Shown one piece after another: positions 18,670 to 27,928 of a DNA stretch of 64,000 nt. Where the stretch lies: assembly GCA_012960155.1 (NCBI GenBank), contig DUBU01000003.1, positions 1-64,000 of the forward strand, in the 5' to 3' direction. The first letter of the stretch is position 1; each line of letters begins with the position of its first letter. Under the pieces are notes generated by a model that was given only the letters and a program-made list of their open reading frames with translations, did not search any database and had not been told where the DNA came from. The DNA comes from Micavibrio sp. (GTDB lineage: Bacteria > Pseudomonadota > Alphaproteobacteria > Micavibrionales > Micavibrionaceae). A program made the position numbers and the translations under genes.

Positions 18670-19746
18670 ATGACAGAAAATGCCTACAAAAAAGCTGGTG
18701 TTGATATCGAAGCGGGCGCAGCCCTTGTAGAAGACATCAAACCCTTGGCCGCGCGCACGAAACGCAGCGGCGTTATGAGTGGCCTTGGCGGCTTCGGCGC
18801 TTTCTTTGATGTTAAGGCTGCGGGATACGAAGATCCTGTTATCGTATCTGCTACGGACGGTGTTGGCACCAAGCTGAAAATCGCCATCGATAGCGGTATT
18901 CACGATACTGTAGGTATTGATCTTGTCGCGATGTGTGTGAACGATCTGGTCGTTCAGGGCGCAGAGCCGCTGTTCTTCCTTGATTACTTTGCCACAGGCA
19001 AGCTGGAAAACGGTGTTGCGGCAAAGGTTATAAGCGGTATTTCCGAAGGCTGTCTGCAGGCGGGCTGTGCGCTGATCGGCGGCGAAACGGCCGAGATGCC
19101 CGGCATGTATAATACCGGCGATTACGATCTGGCTGGCTTTTCTGTCGGTGCGGTTGAGCGTGATGATATCCTCGATGGTTCTGCCATATCCGATGGCGAT
19201 GTTATTTTGGGGCTAGCCTCTAGCGGCGTTCACTCCAATGGTTTTAGTCTTGTACGTAAAATCGTGGCAGATCATTTGGAAAATGATTTCGATGCGCAGG
19301 CACCGTTTGAAGATGGCAAGAGCATGGCGCAGGTTCTACTGACCCCGACGAAAATCTACGTAAAGCCTTTGCTGGCGGCTCTGAAATTAACGGATTCATA
19401 CGGTGATAAGGCCATCACAGGCCTTGCCCATATTACGGGCGGCGGTTTGATCGAGAATATGCCGCGCGTTCTTCCTGAAAACATGGCCGTACACCTGAAC
19501 GGCAGCACATGGGCGATGCCGCCTGTGATGCGCTGGATGCACGATGTTTCTGACCTAACCGAGCACGATATGCTGACCACGTTTAACTGTGGTATTGGCA
19601 TGGCCGTCATGTGTAAAGCAGACAGCGCCGCCAAGGTCATCGAGACACTGCGCCAAAACGGCGAAACCGTGTTCGAGATCGGCAAAGTGGTTCCGCGCAA
19701 AGGCGAGGCCTTTATCATTGATGAAGCTGCCGCCCTATGGTCTTAA
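18670..19746 (+). CDS. purM: phosphoribosylformylglycinamidine cyclo-ligase
   Basis: PurM (AIR synthetase) closes the imidazole ring in purine synthesis using ATP. Recognised motifs are YKKAGVDIEAG at the N-terminus, SGLGGFGAFFDV, DGVGTKLKIA, GGETAEMPGMY and GLASSGVHSNGFSLVR. I set the start at ATG 18670 (MTENAYKKAG), which matches the family; the upstream ATG at 18658 would add four residues. It is 358 residues long. The last codons overlap the purN start. Confidence 0.96.
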   Translation: MTENAYKKAGVDIEAGAALVEDIKPLAARTKRSGVMSGLGGFGAFFDVKAAGYEDPVIVSATDGVGTKLKIAIDSGIHDTVGIDLVAMCVNDLVVQGAEPLFFLDYFATGKLENGVAAKVISGISEGCLQAGCALIGGETAEMPGMYNTGDYDLAGFSVGAVERDDILDGSAISDGDVILGLASSGVHSNGFSLVRKIVADHLENDFDAQAPFEDGKSMAQVLLTPTKIYVKPLLAALKLTDSYGDKAITGLAHITGGGLIENMPRVLPENMAVHLNGSTWAMPPVMRWMHDVSDLTEHDMLTTFNCGIGMAVMCKADSAAKVIETLRQNGETVFEIGKVVPRKGEAFIIDEAAALWS

Positions 19747-20345
19747 AGCTCGCTATATTCATATCAGGGCGCGGCAGCAACATGGAAGCCCTGCTGCAAG
19801 CTTGCGCGAGTGCCGATTATCCTGCCGAGGTTGTGTTGGTGCTCTCCAATAATCCTGACGCCAAGGGTCTTGAAACAGCTGCATCGGCAGGCATTGCGAC
19901 CGAAGTCGTTGATCATCGCAACTTCAAGGGCGATAAGGCCGGATTTGAAAACGCTATCCTTACAACGTTAGACGGCTATGATATCGACCTGATTTGCCTT
20001 GCGGGTTTTATGCGCCTTTTGAGCGCAGACTTTATAGCCCATTGGACCGATAAGATCATCAATATCCACCCTTCGCTATTGCCTGCCTATAAAGGACTGG
20101 ATACTCATGCCCGCGCGATTGCTGACGGTGCGCAGAAAGCAGGATGCAGCGTACATTTTGTTGTGCCTGAAATGGATGCAGGCCCGATTATCCTGCAGAA
20201 AGAAGTCGCAATCGATGACGGCGAAACTGCCGATAGCCTTGCCGCCAAGGTTCTGGTGCAAGAACATACCGCCTATCCCGAGGCTGTCAAACTAGTTGCG
20301 GAAGGGCGTATAAAAATTATAGATGAACAGGTCAGAATTGTTTAA
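19737..20345 (+). CDS. purN: phosphoribosylglycinamide formyltransferase 1
   Basis: PurN transfers the formyl group of 10-formyl-THF to GAR, the step preceding FGAM formation. The 202-residue protein shows ISGRGSNMEAL at the phosphate-binding loop, CLAGFMRLL and the HPSLLPAYKGLDTHARAI signature with the catalytic Asn-His-Asp set (INIHPS and later EMDAGPII). The ATG at 19737 lies inside the last codons of purM (overlap of ten bases), a typical purMN coupling. Confidence 0.96.
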   Translation: MVLKLAIFISGRGSNMEALLQACASADYPAEVVLVLSNNPDAKGLETAASAGIATEVVDHRNFKGDKAGFENAILTTLDGYDIDLICLAGFMRLLSADFIAHWTDKIINIHPSLLPAYKGLDTHARAIADGAQKAGCSVHFVVPEMDAGPIILQKEVAIDDGETADSLAAKVLVQEHTAYPEAVKLVAEGRIKIIDEQVRIV

Positions 20346-20393
20346 ACTGGCGTTCAGTTTGAGTTAAGCACCAAAATTTGCAAGAGAATAGAC

Positions 20394-20537
20394 ATGGCAA
20401 ACCAACAGACACCTAAAGTGACAAAAGCAGAAGTACAAGAGAGCCAGGCACTCTGGGAAGGCTTTACAGCACTTATGAAATACAGCATTTACAGCGTCGT
20501 TGGCATTCTGGTTTTAATGGCAATTTTCCTGCTGTAA
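20394..20537 (+). CDS. aa3-type cytochrome c oxidase subunit IV
   Basis: This 47-residue gene has an N-terminal soluble stretch (MANQQTPKVTKAEVQESQAL), then WEGFTALMKYSIYSVVGILV and a single membrane helix ending LMAIFLL. The pattern of WxGF followed by one transmembrane segment fits the bacterial aa3 oxidase subunit IV family. Spacing after purN is 48 bases, with AAGAG about ten bases before the ATG. The other oxidase subunit genes are not in this window. Because the gene is so short the assignment rests on the motif only. Confidence 0.7.
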   Translation: MANQQTPKVTKAEVQESQALWEGFTALMKYSIYSVVGILVLMAIFLL

Positions 20538-20686
20538 TCAGCGTCTTATATTTTCCTTAACACTTTGAAAAAACACGTTAAAAACATCGTTTTTTTCACC
20601 ATATCGTAACCTTTTCAGGCGATCATAGTGCAGGCAGGGTAAAGCCGGCTCTATAATGATTGAAAAACAAAGGGTTACATAGAAAA

Positions 20687-23600
20687 ATGCGCCGTGGTCT
20701 AAACCGCAGTGACAAAGGATTTAATAGCATATCGACATATGCTAGCGCCTTTCTATTACTCTTTGCGGTGCTGACTGTTTGCTTGCTTAGCCCATTTTCG
20801 TCTGCACGCGCGCAATCCGATGCGTTATCAAACGCCGTTACCCTAAATAATGATTCCTTACGTTTTGATATTGGCCCTTATGCCTATATGACACGCGATC
20901 AAGCGCAGTCCCTATCTCTGGAAAGCTATCGCTTACTCGTCGAACGTCATAACAAAGGTATTCGTGGCAACCTGGCTGATAATACAATTATTGCGCTTGG
21001 TGCCGGCACAACACCACAGTGGATGATTTTTGAGATCAATAACGAAAGCTGGCGCGAAGACTGGGTCCTGTCATTCGGTGAACATATGGATGGCCGATAC
21101 GGGCTCGTGCAGGATGTCTTTATCTATGATGACACAAACCGCAAAAAAATTGCTGATACAATTACGGCACAGACAAATCCGTACCTAGATAGCAGGACGC
21201 CGGCAGGCACAAGCTTCCCCATTACATTACCTCGCGGCAAACGCTCATTAGTAGTTGCCTATATCGTTCCGACAGCGGGGGTTGCCACAACCTTAGTACC
21301 GCGGATTATCAGCCCTGAATATAAAAACAGTGTCAACTTCTGGCAGGACACGGATATCATACTGCGCAGCTTTCTGGTCGGCTTGATCGGTCTGTTTATC
21401 GGCGCTGCGATCTTCAGAGGCCAGCTCGGCGCCCTGAGTTTTGCTATTTACTTTACCCTGATGCTCAGCGCCTATGAGTATAGTGACTCGCGATTTATGA
21501 TCGACACCGCATATGCGGCCAAACTTCCGACTTTCTTATATAGCATGGCGATTGTTATGGGGCTTATCCTAAGCAAACACTTCCTATCAATCGACCATCG
21601 TCTGCGTGGTAATGCTCGACTCATCTGGCTTTTTGCAGCTGTTCTCTTGATTATTGAATCCCTGTTCCTATTCGCCTTTAATATTGAAGGGTTATTGCAG
21701 GTCGTCATTATGAACATCCCGCCATTACTCGTGATCATGTTCCTGACAGCGCTCTCTTTCGCACGCGCTTACAGTCATCAGCCCGGTGCCTATTGCATGG
21801 GCATTGGCTGGGGCTTGTTGATTATCGGCACAGGGGTCAGCCTTGTTGCCGTGAACGGGTTCTTATCCCCCAGCGCCCTGACAACAAACTTCTTCTGGAT
21901 TACACTTTGCTTGCAGGGCTTGCTGTTTATTTGCGCCGATTACCTTAAGCTTGAGCGCGAGACACGCGATTCTTACATAGCTTACGAAAATCGTAGGGAA
22001 GATCTGGAAGCTGCTGACGAAATCCTTAAGACACGCGAGGCTTCAGAAAATTCACGGCTGGTCCGCATGATCGAGCATGAGCGCGAAGCCATTAACGCTA
22101 TGCGAGAGCGCGAGGTAGAACAAAACGAAGCCATGCGCCGTGCCAAAGAAGAAGCCGATGATGCCAATAATGCAAAATCCGCGTTTCTGGCGGTGATCAG
22201 TCACGAAATCAGAACACCCATGACAGGTATATTGGGCATGGTGCGCCTGCTATTGGAAACATCACTTGGCAGAGAGCAAAAAGAATATGCCTCTACCATC
22301 AAGGAATCAGCCGATGCCATGATGGCCTTGCTCAATGACATTCTCGATTTCGAGAAAATCGAGGAAGGCAAAATGGATCTGGAGCAGATCGACTTCGATC
22401 TAAAACGTATGGTCAACGGCATCTGTACCTTGATGACAGGCCATGCTGAAGCCAAACGTAACAGGCTGGTTGCCAATATCGCCCCTGACGTGCCGCAATA
22501 TGTTGTCGGTGACCCTGTGCGCCTTCGCCAAGTCTTGCTGAATCTAACAGGTAACGCCATCAAATTCACCGAAGGCGGCACGGTCACACTCCATGTGAAA
22601 ATGATCGAAGCCGATGATGAACGCGTCAAACAATCAAACGCCAAGCGCATTCACTTTGCCATCGAAGATACAGGCGTCGGTATTTCCAAAGAAGCCCAGC
22701 AGAACTTGTTTAATCCCTTCTCACAGGCTGATGAAAGCGTGTCCCGTAAATTCGGCGGTACAGGTCTGGGGCTTGCGATTTCGCAAAAGCTGATTGAAGC
22801 CATGGGCGGCAAGATCGAAATCGATAGTGTTGAAGGTCGCGGCAGTACATTCTTCTTCACTGTTATCATGCAGGAAGGCAGCGCCGCAGCCGTTGAATCC
22901 CAGCAAACAACAATCCAGCAAGTTTCTGACAAGGCTATCAACATCCTTCTGGTCGAGGATAACGAGATCAACCAGCGCCTGCTAAAAGAGCTGATTAGCC
23001 GCGCAGGCCACGCGGTCAGCGTTGCCGGTACCGGTGAAGATGCTATCGAGCAAGTCAAAGCCAATGATTTTGACATGGTTCTGATGGATGTCGAATTACC
23101 GGGTATCAGTGGTAAGGGCGCGACCAAAGCCATTCGTTCGCTTGATGATGAGACGAAGGCACGCATTCCTGTTATTGCCTTAACGGGTAATGTGCGCGAC
23201 GAAGATATTCGCAGCTGTTATGCGGCCAATATGAACGGCCATCTGCCCAAGCCTGTTGACCCTAAAAAGCTGCAAATGCAAATCCAGAAGGTAATCGCCG
23301 ATAAGCTGGACAATCCTGTGGATATGTCTGAATTTACAAGGTCAGAAGGCGTTGTCATGAATGATGTAACCAAGATTGCCGCCCAGCAGCCAGCCGAGGC
23401 TGAAGCCAAACCTGAGCCTGAGGCTGCCACCACTGAAATAGCAGAGCCGCCTCAACAGACGCCGCCGCCAACCAGCAGCCCGATTGAACGGCCATCCCTT
23501 ACGGATTACGCTGCCGAAGCCGAGCTGGATGATAACGATACAGATAGCTTTGAAGCTAGTGCCATGGAAGTGACCGCCCTACGCGCTCACGCGCTTAGTA

Positions 23601-24073
23601 TTGAAGATATGCAGTTCTCAGAAGAAGAATTAGACGAAGACACATTTGAGTCCGCCATGGGCTTTGATGATGACTATGAAGAATTTGCGGCACCTATTCC
23701 GAACGTTAAGACGGATATGATCCTTGATATCAAGATGCTCGATGATCTTCGCGGCAATATCGGCCTAGCACAAATGCAGGATCTACTTGGCGGCTTTCTG
23801 ACCAAGGTCGATGAAATTCTGGATGACATAGAAAAAGCAGAGCGCTCTGGCGATTTGGAAACTATTCGCGGGCGCTCCCATGAATTAAAAGGCATGGCGG
23901 CTAATTTCGGCTTAAACCAGTTAAGCCAGAGCGCTGCCGAACTTGAAGCAGCCTTGAAAGGCCAGAGTGATGGGAATGTCAAAGCCCTGATAGACAAACT
24001 GCCCGACTCGCGTCAGGCAGTTAATGATGCTGTACATCAATGGCTGGATCAGGGGCAAGCCACCCAATCCTAA
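20687..24073 (+). CDS. 7TMR-DISM hybrid histidine kinase with receiver and Hpt
   Basis: The 1128-residue membrane sensor has a signal peptide (ending SSARAQ), a periplasmic 7TMR-DISMED2-like domain (about 50-190) and seven membrane helices (about 225-430). A long coiled coil (430-500) leads to HisKA with H506 in SHEIRTPM and an HATPase with [10 protein letters not shown] receiver with D801 in LMDVELPG follows, then an acidic, proline-rich linker, and an Hpt with H1065 in [12 protein letters not shown]. All relay residues are present, so an internal His-Asp-His relay is predicted; the signal and output regulator are unknown. I chose ATG 20687; TTG 20660 is an alternative. Confidence 0.9.
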   Translation: MRRGLNRSDKGFNSISTYASAFLLLFAVLTVCLLSPFSSARAQSDALSNAVTLNNDSLRFDIGPYAYMTRDQAQSLSLESYRLLVERHNKGIRGNLADNTIIALGAGTTPQWMIFEINNESWREDWVLSFGEHMDGRYGLVQDVFIYDDTNRKKIADTITAQTNPYLDSRTPAGTSFPITLPRGKRSLVVAYIVPTAGVATTLVPRIISPEYKNSVNFWQDTDIILRSFLVGLIGLFIGAAIFRGQLGALSFAIYFTLMLSAYEYSDSRFMIDTAYAAKLPTFLYSMAIVMGLILSKHFLSIDHRLRGNARLIWLFAAVLLIIESLFLFAFNIEGLLQVVIMNIPPLLVIMFLTALSFARAYSHQPGAYCMGIGWGLLIIGTGVSLVAVNGFLSPSALTTNFFWITLCLQGLLFICADYLKLERETRDSYIAYENRREDLEAADEILKTREASENSRLVRMIEHEREAINAMREREVEQNEAMRRAKEEADDANNAKSAFLAVISHEIRTPMTGILGMVRLLLETSLGREQKEYASTIKESADAMMALLNDILDFEKIEEGKMDLEQIDFDLKRMVNGICTLMTGHAEAKRNRLVANIAPDVPQYVVGDPVRLRQVLLNLTGNAIKFTEGGTVTLHVKMIEADDERVKQSNAKRIHFAIEDTGVGISKEAQQNLFNPFSQADESVSRKFGGTGLGLAISQKLIEAMGGKIEIDSVEGRGSTFFFTVIMQEGSAAAVESQQTTIQQVSDKAINILLVEDNEINQRLLKELISRAGHAVSVAGTGEDAIEQVKANDFDMVLMDVELPGISGKGATKAIRSLDDETKARIPVIALTGNVRDEDIRSCYAANMNGHLPKPVDPKKLQMQIQKVIADKLDNPVDMSEFTRSEGVVMNDVTKIAAQQPAEAEAKPEPEAATTEIAEPPQQTPPPTSSPIERPSLTDYAAEAELDDNDTDSFEASAMEVTALRAHALSIEDMQFSEEELDEDTFESAMGFDDDYEEFAAPIPNVKTDMILDIKMLDDLRGNIGLAQMQDLLGGFLTKVDEILDDIEKAERSGDLETIRGRSHELKGMAANFGLNQLSQSAAELEAALKGQSDGNVKALIDKLPDSRQAVNDAVHQWLDQGQATQS

Positions 24074-24084
24074 CCTGTTATATT

Positions 24085-24504
24085 TTAGCCAACGATTTCG
24101 TTATCGTTGAAGAAGAAGCCGATCTCAATCGCGGCGTTCTCTTTGCTGTCTGAACCGTGCACTGAGTTCGCGCCGATGTTTTCAGCGTATTCAGCGCGGA
24201 TTGTGCCTTCAGCCGCTGTTTCAGGGTTTGTGTCACCCATTACTTCGCGGTATTTCGCAACAGCGTTTTCGCCTTCCAGAACCTGAACAACAACAGGACC
24301 TGATGTCATGAATTCAACCAGCTCACCATAGAATGGGCGCTCTTTGTGAACTTCATAGAATTTGCCAGCTTGCTCTTCTGACATGTGAATGCGTTTCTGG
24401 CCGACAATGCGCAGACCGCTCTCTTCGATTTTCTTGTTGATGGCACCTGTCAGGTTGCGACGTGTGGCATCTGGTTTAATGATTGAAAATGTACGTTCAG
24501 CCAT
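24085..24504 (-). CDS. ndk: nucleoside diphosphate kinase
   Basis: Ndk equalises nucleoside triphosphate pools through a phosphohistidine intermediate. The 139-residue protein has the N-terminal [11 protein letters not shown] and the active site NSVHGSDS with its catalytic histidine. Length is normal. A GGAGT ribosome site precedes the start. It converges on the hybrid kinase gene with 11 bases between stops and diverges from the cassette at 24645. Confidence 0.97.
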   Translation of the reverse strand: MAERTFSIIKPDATRRNLTGAINKKIEESGLRIVGQKRIHMSEEQAGKFYEVHKERPFYGELVEFMTSGPVVVQVLEGENAVAKYREVMGDTNPETAAEGTIRAEYAENIGANSVHGSDSKENAAIEIGFFFNDNEIVG

Positions 24505-24607
24505 GGTTTTACTCCGTTTTTCCTAAGCCAAGCTTGTTACCCAAGCCATTATATTCCGTGGAATTGGGTTATACCGTTGCGCGCTCTTATACGCAAGCAT
24601 GAAATAA

Positions 24608-24637
24608 TTGACATAATCAATAAATATGCGGTATAAA
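24608..24637 (+). promoter_or_regulatory. promoter of paralogue A, probably leaderless
   Basis: TTGACA (24608-24613) and TATAAA (24632-24637) are 18 bases apart. The -10 box ends seven bases before the ATG at 24645, and no Shine-Dalgarno site is seen, so transcription should start at or next to the start codon. Confidence 0.65.
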
Positions 24638-24644
24638 ATCTGGC

Positions 24645-25928
24645 ATGATTTACACCGATCCTGAAATCTTTGGTAACAACGATACCCATAGGGCGCTTGG
24701 CTTTTTATGTCGCTTGGCTGCGACCCCTCTAATGGAACACGTTGCGGCTGAGTCAGGCAAATTAACCCCTATTTTCGATGCTGCCGCCAAGGCATTACAG
24801 CCTTATGAGCGTTCCAACGAATTTTCAGCGTCACGCCTTAGACATATCTTTACCGATACCGCTGCCACATTCGGCTTTATGACTTATGGTCAGCCGCTTA
24901 TGATTGGCGAAAACCTGCTCCCGACTCTTCAGAATTTTATCAGAGAAAACGATATCGACATTTCATATCAAGTCGTCATTCCTGATGGCGGCAAACACAA
25001 AGATCGCATGTTCAAGACGGCGACGTTCGGGTTCTTTTCCCTTAACAGCCAGACTGAAAAAGACGCTTATCCTAAAAAAATCATGTGTCCGTTTTATATT
25101 GTGCCTGATGAATTCCTGCATAATCCCGCGGCCAAAGACCTGCTGAAAGAAGCAGCGCAAATGTCATATTGGTTTAACCATGACTACTTTCACCAGATGA
25201 TTTACGTCGCCTTTGATAAAGGCTCATTCGCCCATAGGCATAGCACAGCGCCTGGTGAAAGCTGCCTTTTACCGCCGGGCGGCCGCGATGTTTTTGGTAT
25301 AGACCCCTTAGGGCCTGTAACGCGCCGTTTTGAAACCGCTTGGGATGAAGGGAAACTATGCCGTAAATTCCGCATGGATACGCATATTGAACCATGGGCC
25401 ATGCGTTTTCACCGCGAAGTTCTTTTACAGATGGATGATCCTGAAAGCGTTATGCATAAGGCCATTGACCGCTTTATAGAGTCTTATGCTGCATCTACCC
25501 TGCCTCAAGCCCAAACCAAGATGAGCGACCCTACAATATACCCGCAAGAATATGCCATGCGCCTTGTTGCTTTTAACATGGTGCGTTATGCCCCGCTTCA
25601 TCACCCCGCAGTTGAAGCTGTCATGCAGCGCTTTTCTGAAATTGCAGATAAGTGCCCTGAAACACCGATCGATTTAAAGCATCCTCGCGATGTGTTTCAG
25701 GCGATCTACAAAACACCTTTCACATCAACATTCTTTGGATGTGGCTATAATGAAGATGCTGGAATGCGTGGCATTTACGGTAGTCCGGAAAACTACACCG
25801 CCAAGGTTATGGGAGCTTCAGCAGAGAGTCTCGACCTTGTCGAAAAAGACACGCGCAGTGCGCTTCGTATTGCTCGCTATACACCGTTGAAATACACTAT
25901 GCTGCGCGGTGATCACACACTGGATTAA
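24645..25928 (+). CDS. unknown cytosolic protein, paralogue A
   Basis: This 427-residue protein has no signal peptide or membrane segment and I do not recognise its family. It is clearly paralogous to the product of 26585-27928. Shared motifs include PxAKxLLK, WxNHDxFH (about residues 177-183 here), an EPWAMRFHREV segment, KMSDP, the APLHH pair, ICDK/IADK and an FGxG...GIY stretch followed by PExY. The repeated histidines (NHDYFH and PLHH) are conserved in both copies and might bind metal, which is inference. It forms a likely operon with a pyroglutamyl peptidase gene 26 bases downstream. Confidence 0.75.
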   Translation: MIYTDPEIFGNNDTHRALGFLCRLAATPLMEHVAAESGKLTPIFDAAAKALQPYERSNEFSASRLRHIFTDTAATFGFMTYGQPLMIGENLLPTLQNFIRENDIDISYQVVIPDGGKHKDRMFKTATFGFFSLNSQTEKDAYPKKIMCPFYIVPDEFLHNPAAKDLLKEAAQMSYWFNHDYFHQMIYVAFDKGSFAHRHSTAPGESCLLPPGGRDVFGIDPLGPVTRRFETAWDEGKLCRKFRMDTHIEPWAMRFHREVLLQMDDPESVMHKAIDRFIESYAASTLPQAQTKMSDPTIYPQEYAMRLVAFNMVRYAPLHHPAVEAVMQRFSEIADKCPETPIDLKHPRDVFQAIYKTPFTSTFFGCGYNEDAGMRGIYGSPENYTAKVMGASAESLDLVEKDTRSALRIARYTPLKYTMLRGDHTLD

Positions 25929-25938
25929 GACATCCAAG

Positions 25939-25953
25939 CTGCTATGATAGCAG
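25939..25953 (+). promoter_or_regulatory. inverted repeat overlapping an extended -10 box
   Basis: CTGCTATGATAGCAG is a perfect inverted repeat with a TGA centre. It contains an extended -10 (TGCTATGAT), which ends six bases before the pcp start. It could be an operator for a near-leaderless internal promoter, or a small hairpin at the start codon. Confidence 0.4.
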
Positions 25954-25954
25954 T

Positions 25955-26557
25955 ATGTCAAAAAAGATTCTTATTACAGGGTTTGGCCCGTTTCCGGGTG
26001 TAGATGAAAACCCGTGTACAGCACTGATAGACAGTCTGGCCGCGTATTTTAACGGCAGTGTCAACGGGCATCAGATTGAATGTATGCACCTTGAAACATC
26101 GTATCATGATGGCTTGAAAAGCTTTCGGGCAAAGCTAACCTCCTACAAACCTGACCTAACAATTTGTTTCGGGGTACATGGCGGTGCAGACGGGTTCAGG
26201 CTAGAGCGTGTGGCCCGTAATCAGGTCAATATTGATAAACCCGATCAAGCTGGCTATACCCCTATACTGCCCATACTGGAACAAAACGGTCCCAAGCAAT
26301 ATGAATCTACATTGCCGCTTGAGGTACTACTAAACGCTCTTGCGGCTGAAGACCATCAGGTAATAATTACCGAGGATGCGGGCGGGTATCTATGCAATGC
26401 GAGCTTCTATTATCTGATGCAGCATCTCCATGCAAACAAATGCGATTCACACGCTCCTAGAATGGGAGGATTCATCCATATTCCGCAGGGTCAGCCTGAC
26501 ACCTTATTCAAAGCCGCAAAAACCCTCATTAAAACTGCCGCAAGAAATTTGACATAA
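25955..26557 (+). CDS. pyroglutamyl-peptidase I-like cysteine peptidase (C15)
   Basis: The 200-residue protein matches the C15 family, which removes N-terminal pyroglutamate from peptides. The catalytic triad is in place: E84 in FRLERVARN, C147 in DAGGYLCNASFYY and H175 in GGFIHIPQ. The N-terminal GFGPFPG loop is also typical. No signal peptide, so it acts in the cytosol. It is inserted between two paralogous genes of unknown function with gaps of 26 and 27 bases. Its 3' end also carries the -35 box of the next gene's promoter (26549-26554). Confidence 0.88.
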   Translation: MSKKILITGFGPFPGVDENPCTALIDSLAAYFNGSVNGHQIECMHLETSYHDGLKSFRAKLTSYKPDLTICFGVHGGADGFRLERVARNQVNIDKPDQAGYTPILPILEQNGPKQYESTLPLEVLLNALAAEDHQVIITEDAGGYLCNASFYYLMQHLHANKCDSHAPRMGGFIHIPQGQPDTLFKAAKTLIKTAARNLT

Positions 26558-26577
26558 TTATGTAAATAGTATAAAGT
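26549..26577 (+). promoter_or_regulatory. promoter of paralogue B, probably leaderless
   Basis: TTGACA at 26549-26554 overlaps the pcp stop codon; TAAAGT at 26572-26577 follows after 17 bases and ends seven bases before ATG 26585. The ten bases TTGACATAAT are identical to those in front of paralogue A, and the distance from -10 to ATG is the same. An alternative -10 is TATAAA at 26570-26575 with a 15-base spacer. Confidence 0.55.
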
Positions 26578-26584
26578 CCTGCGC

Positions 26585-27928
26585 ATGCTTTATACAGAAC
26601 CGAAAATATTTAGAAAAAATGGTATCAAACATTTTGCCAAATTTATCGGCGAGATCATGGAGACCCCGTTTTCAGCCCATGTTAATCAAGAATGTCGTCA
26701 GCTTATGCCGACCTTTGGCGCTGCCAGTGCTTTATTGCAGCCTGTTGCCTTTGGTGGTCTCGAGGAAAAACTGCTGACACAAGGCGGCATTGCCAAGACC
26801 CACCGCATGACTGCTATGGCGTATGGCTCTTTAATGTTTAATATGCCTCTTATCCTGGAAGAAGGCTTTGCCGGACTAGGGCCACGCGACACCACTTATT
26901 CATGCAAGCCAATTATGCAGGCGCTGAAACGTGCCGAGCTGGGTAACGTCCAATCGGTTGCCTATGTAGAGCCTGGCGGCGGCAGCCGTAAGACCAACCG
27001 TATGTTCGGTGTCGGTCGTTTTGGTTTTATTACCGTTCAATATGATGACGGTAGCGATTACGCAAAAGCGCTGGTTTTTCCGTATATGACGGCCCCTCAA
27101 GAAGTTTTCAAACAGCCGGGCGCCAAGCAGCTATTGAAAGACTCTGCCCGTATCGGCTTCTGGCAAAACCATGACTGGTTCCACAATATTACAGCAGGCT
27201 GCATTAATAGCCGGATTACCGGCACAACATTTGATGCCCCTATTCACAAAGCAGCCCAAAACCGTGTGTCGAATGCCTATCAAACAAACGGTTTTCGTAA
27301 TCAGGGGCCGATCAGTTTTGGATACTTTGATAGCAATCTTGAAAGATGGGCGATGCGTTTTCAGCGCGAGGTAACGGCCGTATTGATGCGTCCTACCGAT
27401 AATCCTGTCTATAAGGATATTCTGCGCTATTTGAAGACTATGGAACAAACAGGCTTTGCCGCAAGCAAGATCAAGATGAGCGACCCTAATCTTACCTCGG
27501 CCGAATACGCTGCCCGTATATTGGCAGGCAGCCTAGTACGTGCGGCACCGCAACATCACCGTGATACACAAAGAACACTACGCCGCTGCCTTAGCATCTG
27601 TGATAAAAGCGATCATCCCGAGGCCAAAGATGGTGTCAAAACCGCCTTTGATAAAATTTACAGCGGTGGCTGGGCAAAAAGTATCATTTTTGGTGGCGGC
27701 GGCATTTACGAGCGCCCCGAACACTATGCCGCACACTTCAAAGATATGTCGGCCAGTGCAATCAGATTAGCGTATACAGAATCAATGATATCCCTGCAGG
27801 AGTTCTTTGACAGAAAAGCAGAGGCGCCTGACACACAGGTACCTGACTTAACTGCCGCGTTTGCTGCTGCCGCTGCGGCCTGCAATGATAATTACGGACA
27901 AGGCGCGCCAGCACCACGTTTAGGCTGA
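26585..27928 (+). CDS. unknown cytosolic protein, paralogue B
   Basis: The 447-residue protein shares the PxAKxLLK, WxNHDx[18 protein letters not shown] and APQHH motifs and the FGGGGIY...PEHY stretch with paralogue A (24645-25928). It extends further at the C-terminus, with an alanine-rich tail ([13 protein letters not shown]). It lacks a signal peptide and is not recognised. Two genes from one duplication kept around a peptidase suggest a heteromeric or sequential function; this is inference. Its stop lies inside the 3' end of the convergent alaS gene (nine-base overlap). Confidence 0.75.
   Translation: MLYTEPKIFRKNGIKHFAKFIGEIMETPFSAHVNQECRQLMPTFGAASALLQPVAFGGLEEKLLTQGGIAKTHRMTAMAYGSLMFNMPLILEEGFAGLGPRDTTYSCKPIMQALKRAELGNVQSVAYVEPGGGSRKTNRMFGVGRFGFITVQYDDGSDYAKALVFPYMTAPQEVFKQPGAKQLLKDSARIGFWQNHDWFHNITAGCINSRITGTTFDAPIHKAAQNRVSNAYQTNGFRNQGPISFGYFDSNLERWAMRFQREVTAVLMRPTDNPVYKDILRYLKTMEQTGFAASKIKMSDPNLTSAEYAARILAGSLVRAAPQHHRDTQRTLRRCLSICDKSDHPEAKDGVKTAFDKIYSGGWAKSIIFGGGGIYERPEHYAAHFKDMSASAIRLAYTESMISLQEFFDRKAEAPDTQVPDLTAAFAAAAAACNDNYGQGAPAPRLG

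Noticed and set aside
27920-27928. Overlap of paralogue B and alaS ends as a possible assembly fault
   Set aside because: Both reading frames are intact to their natural ends; a nine-base convergent overlap is common.
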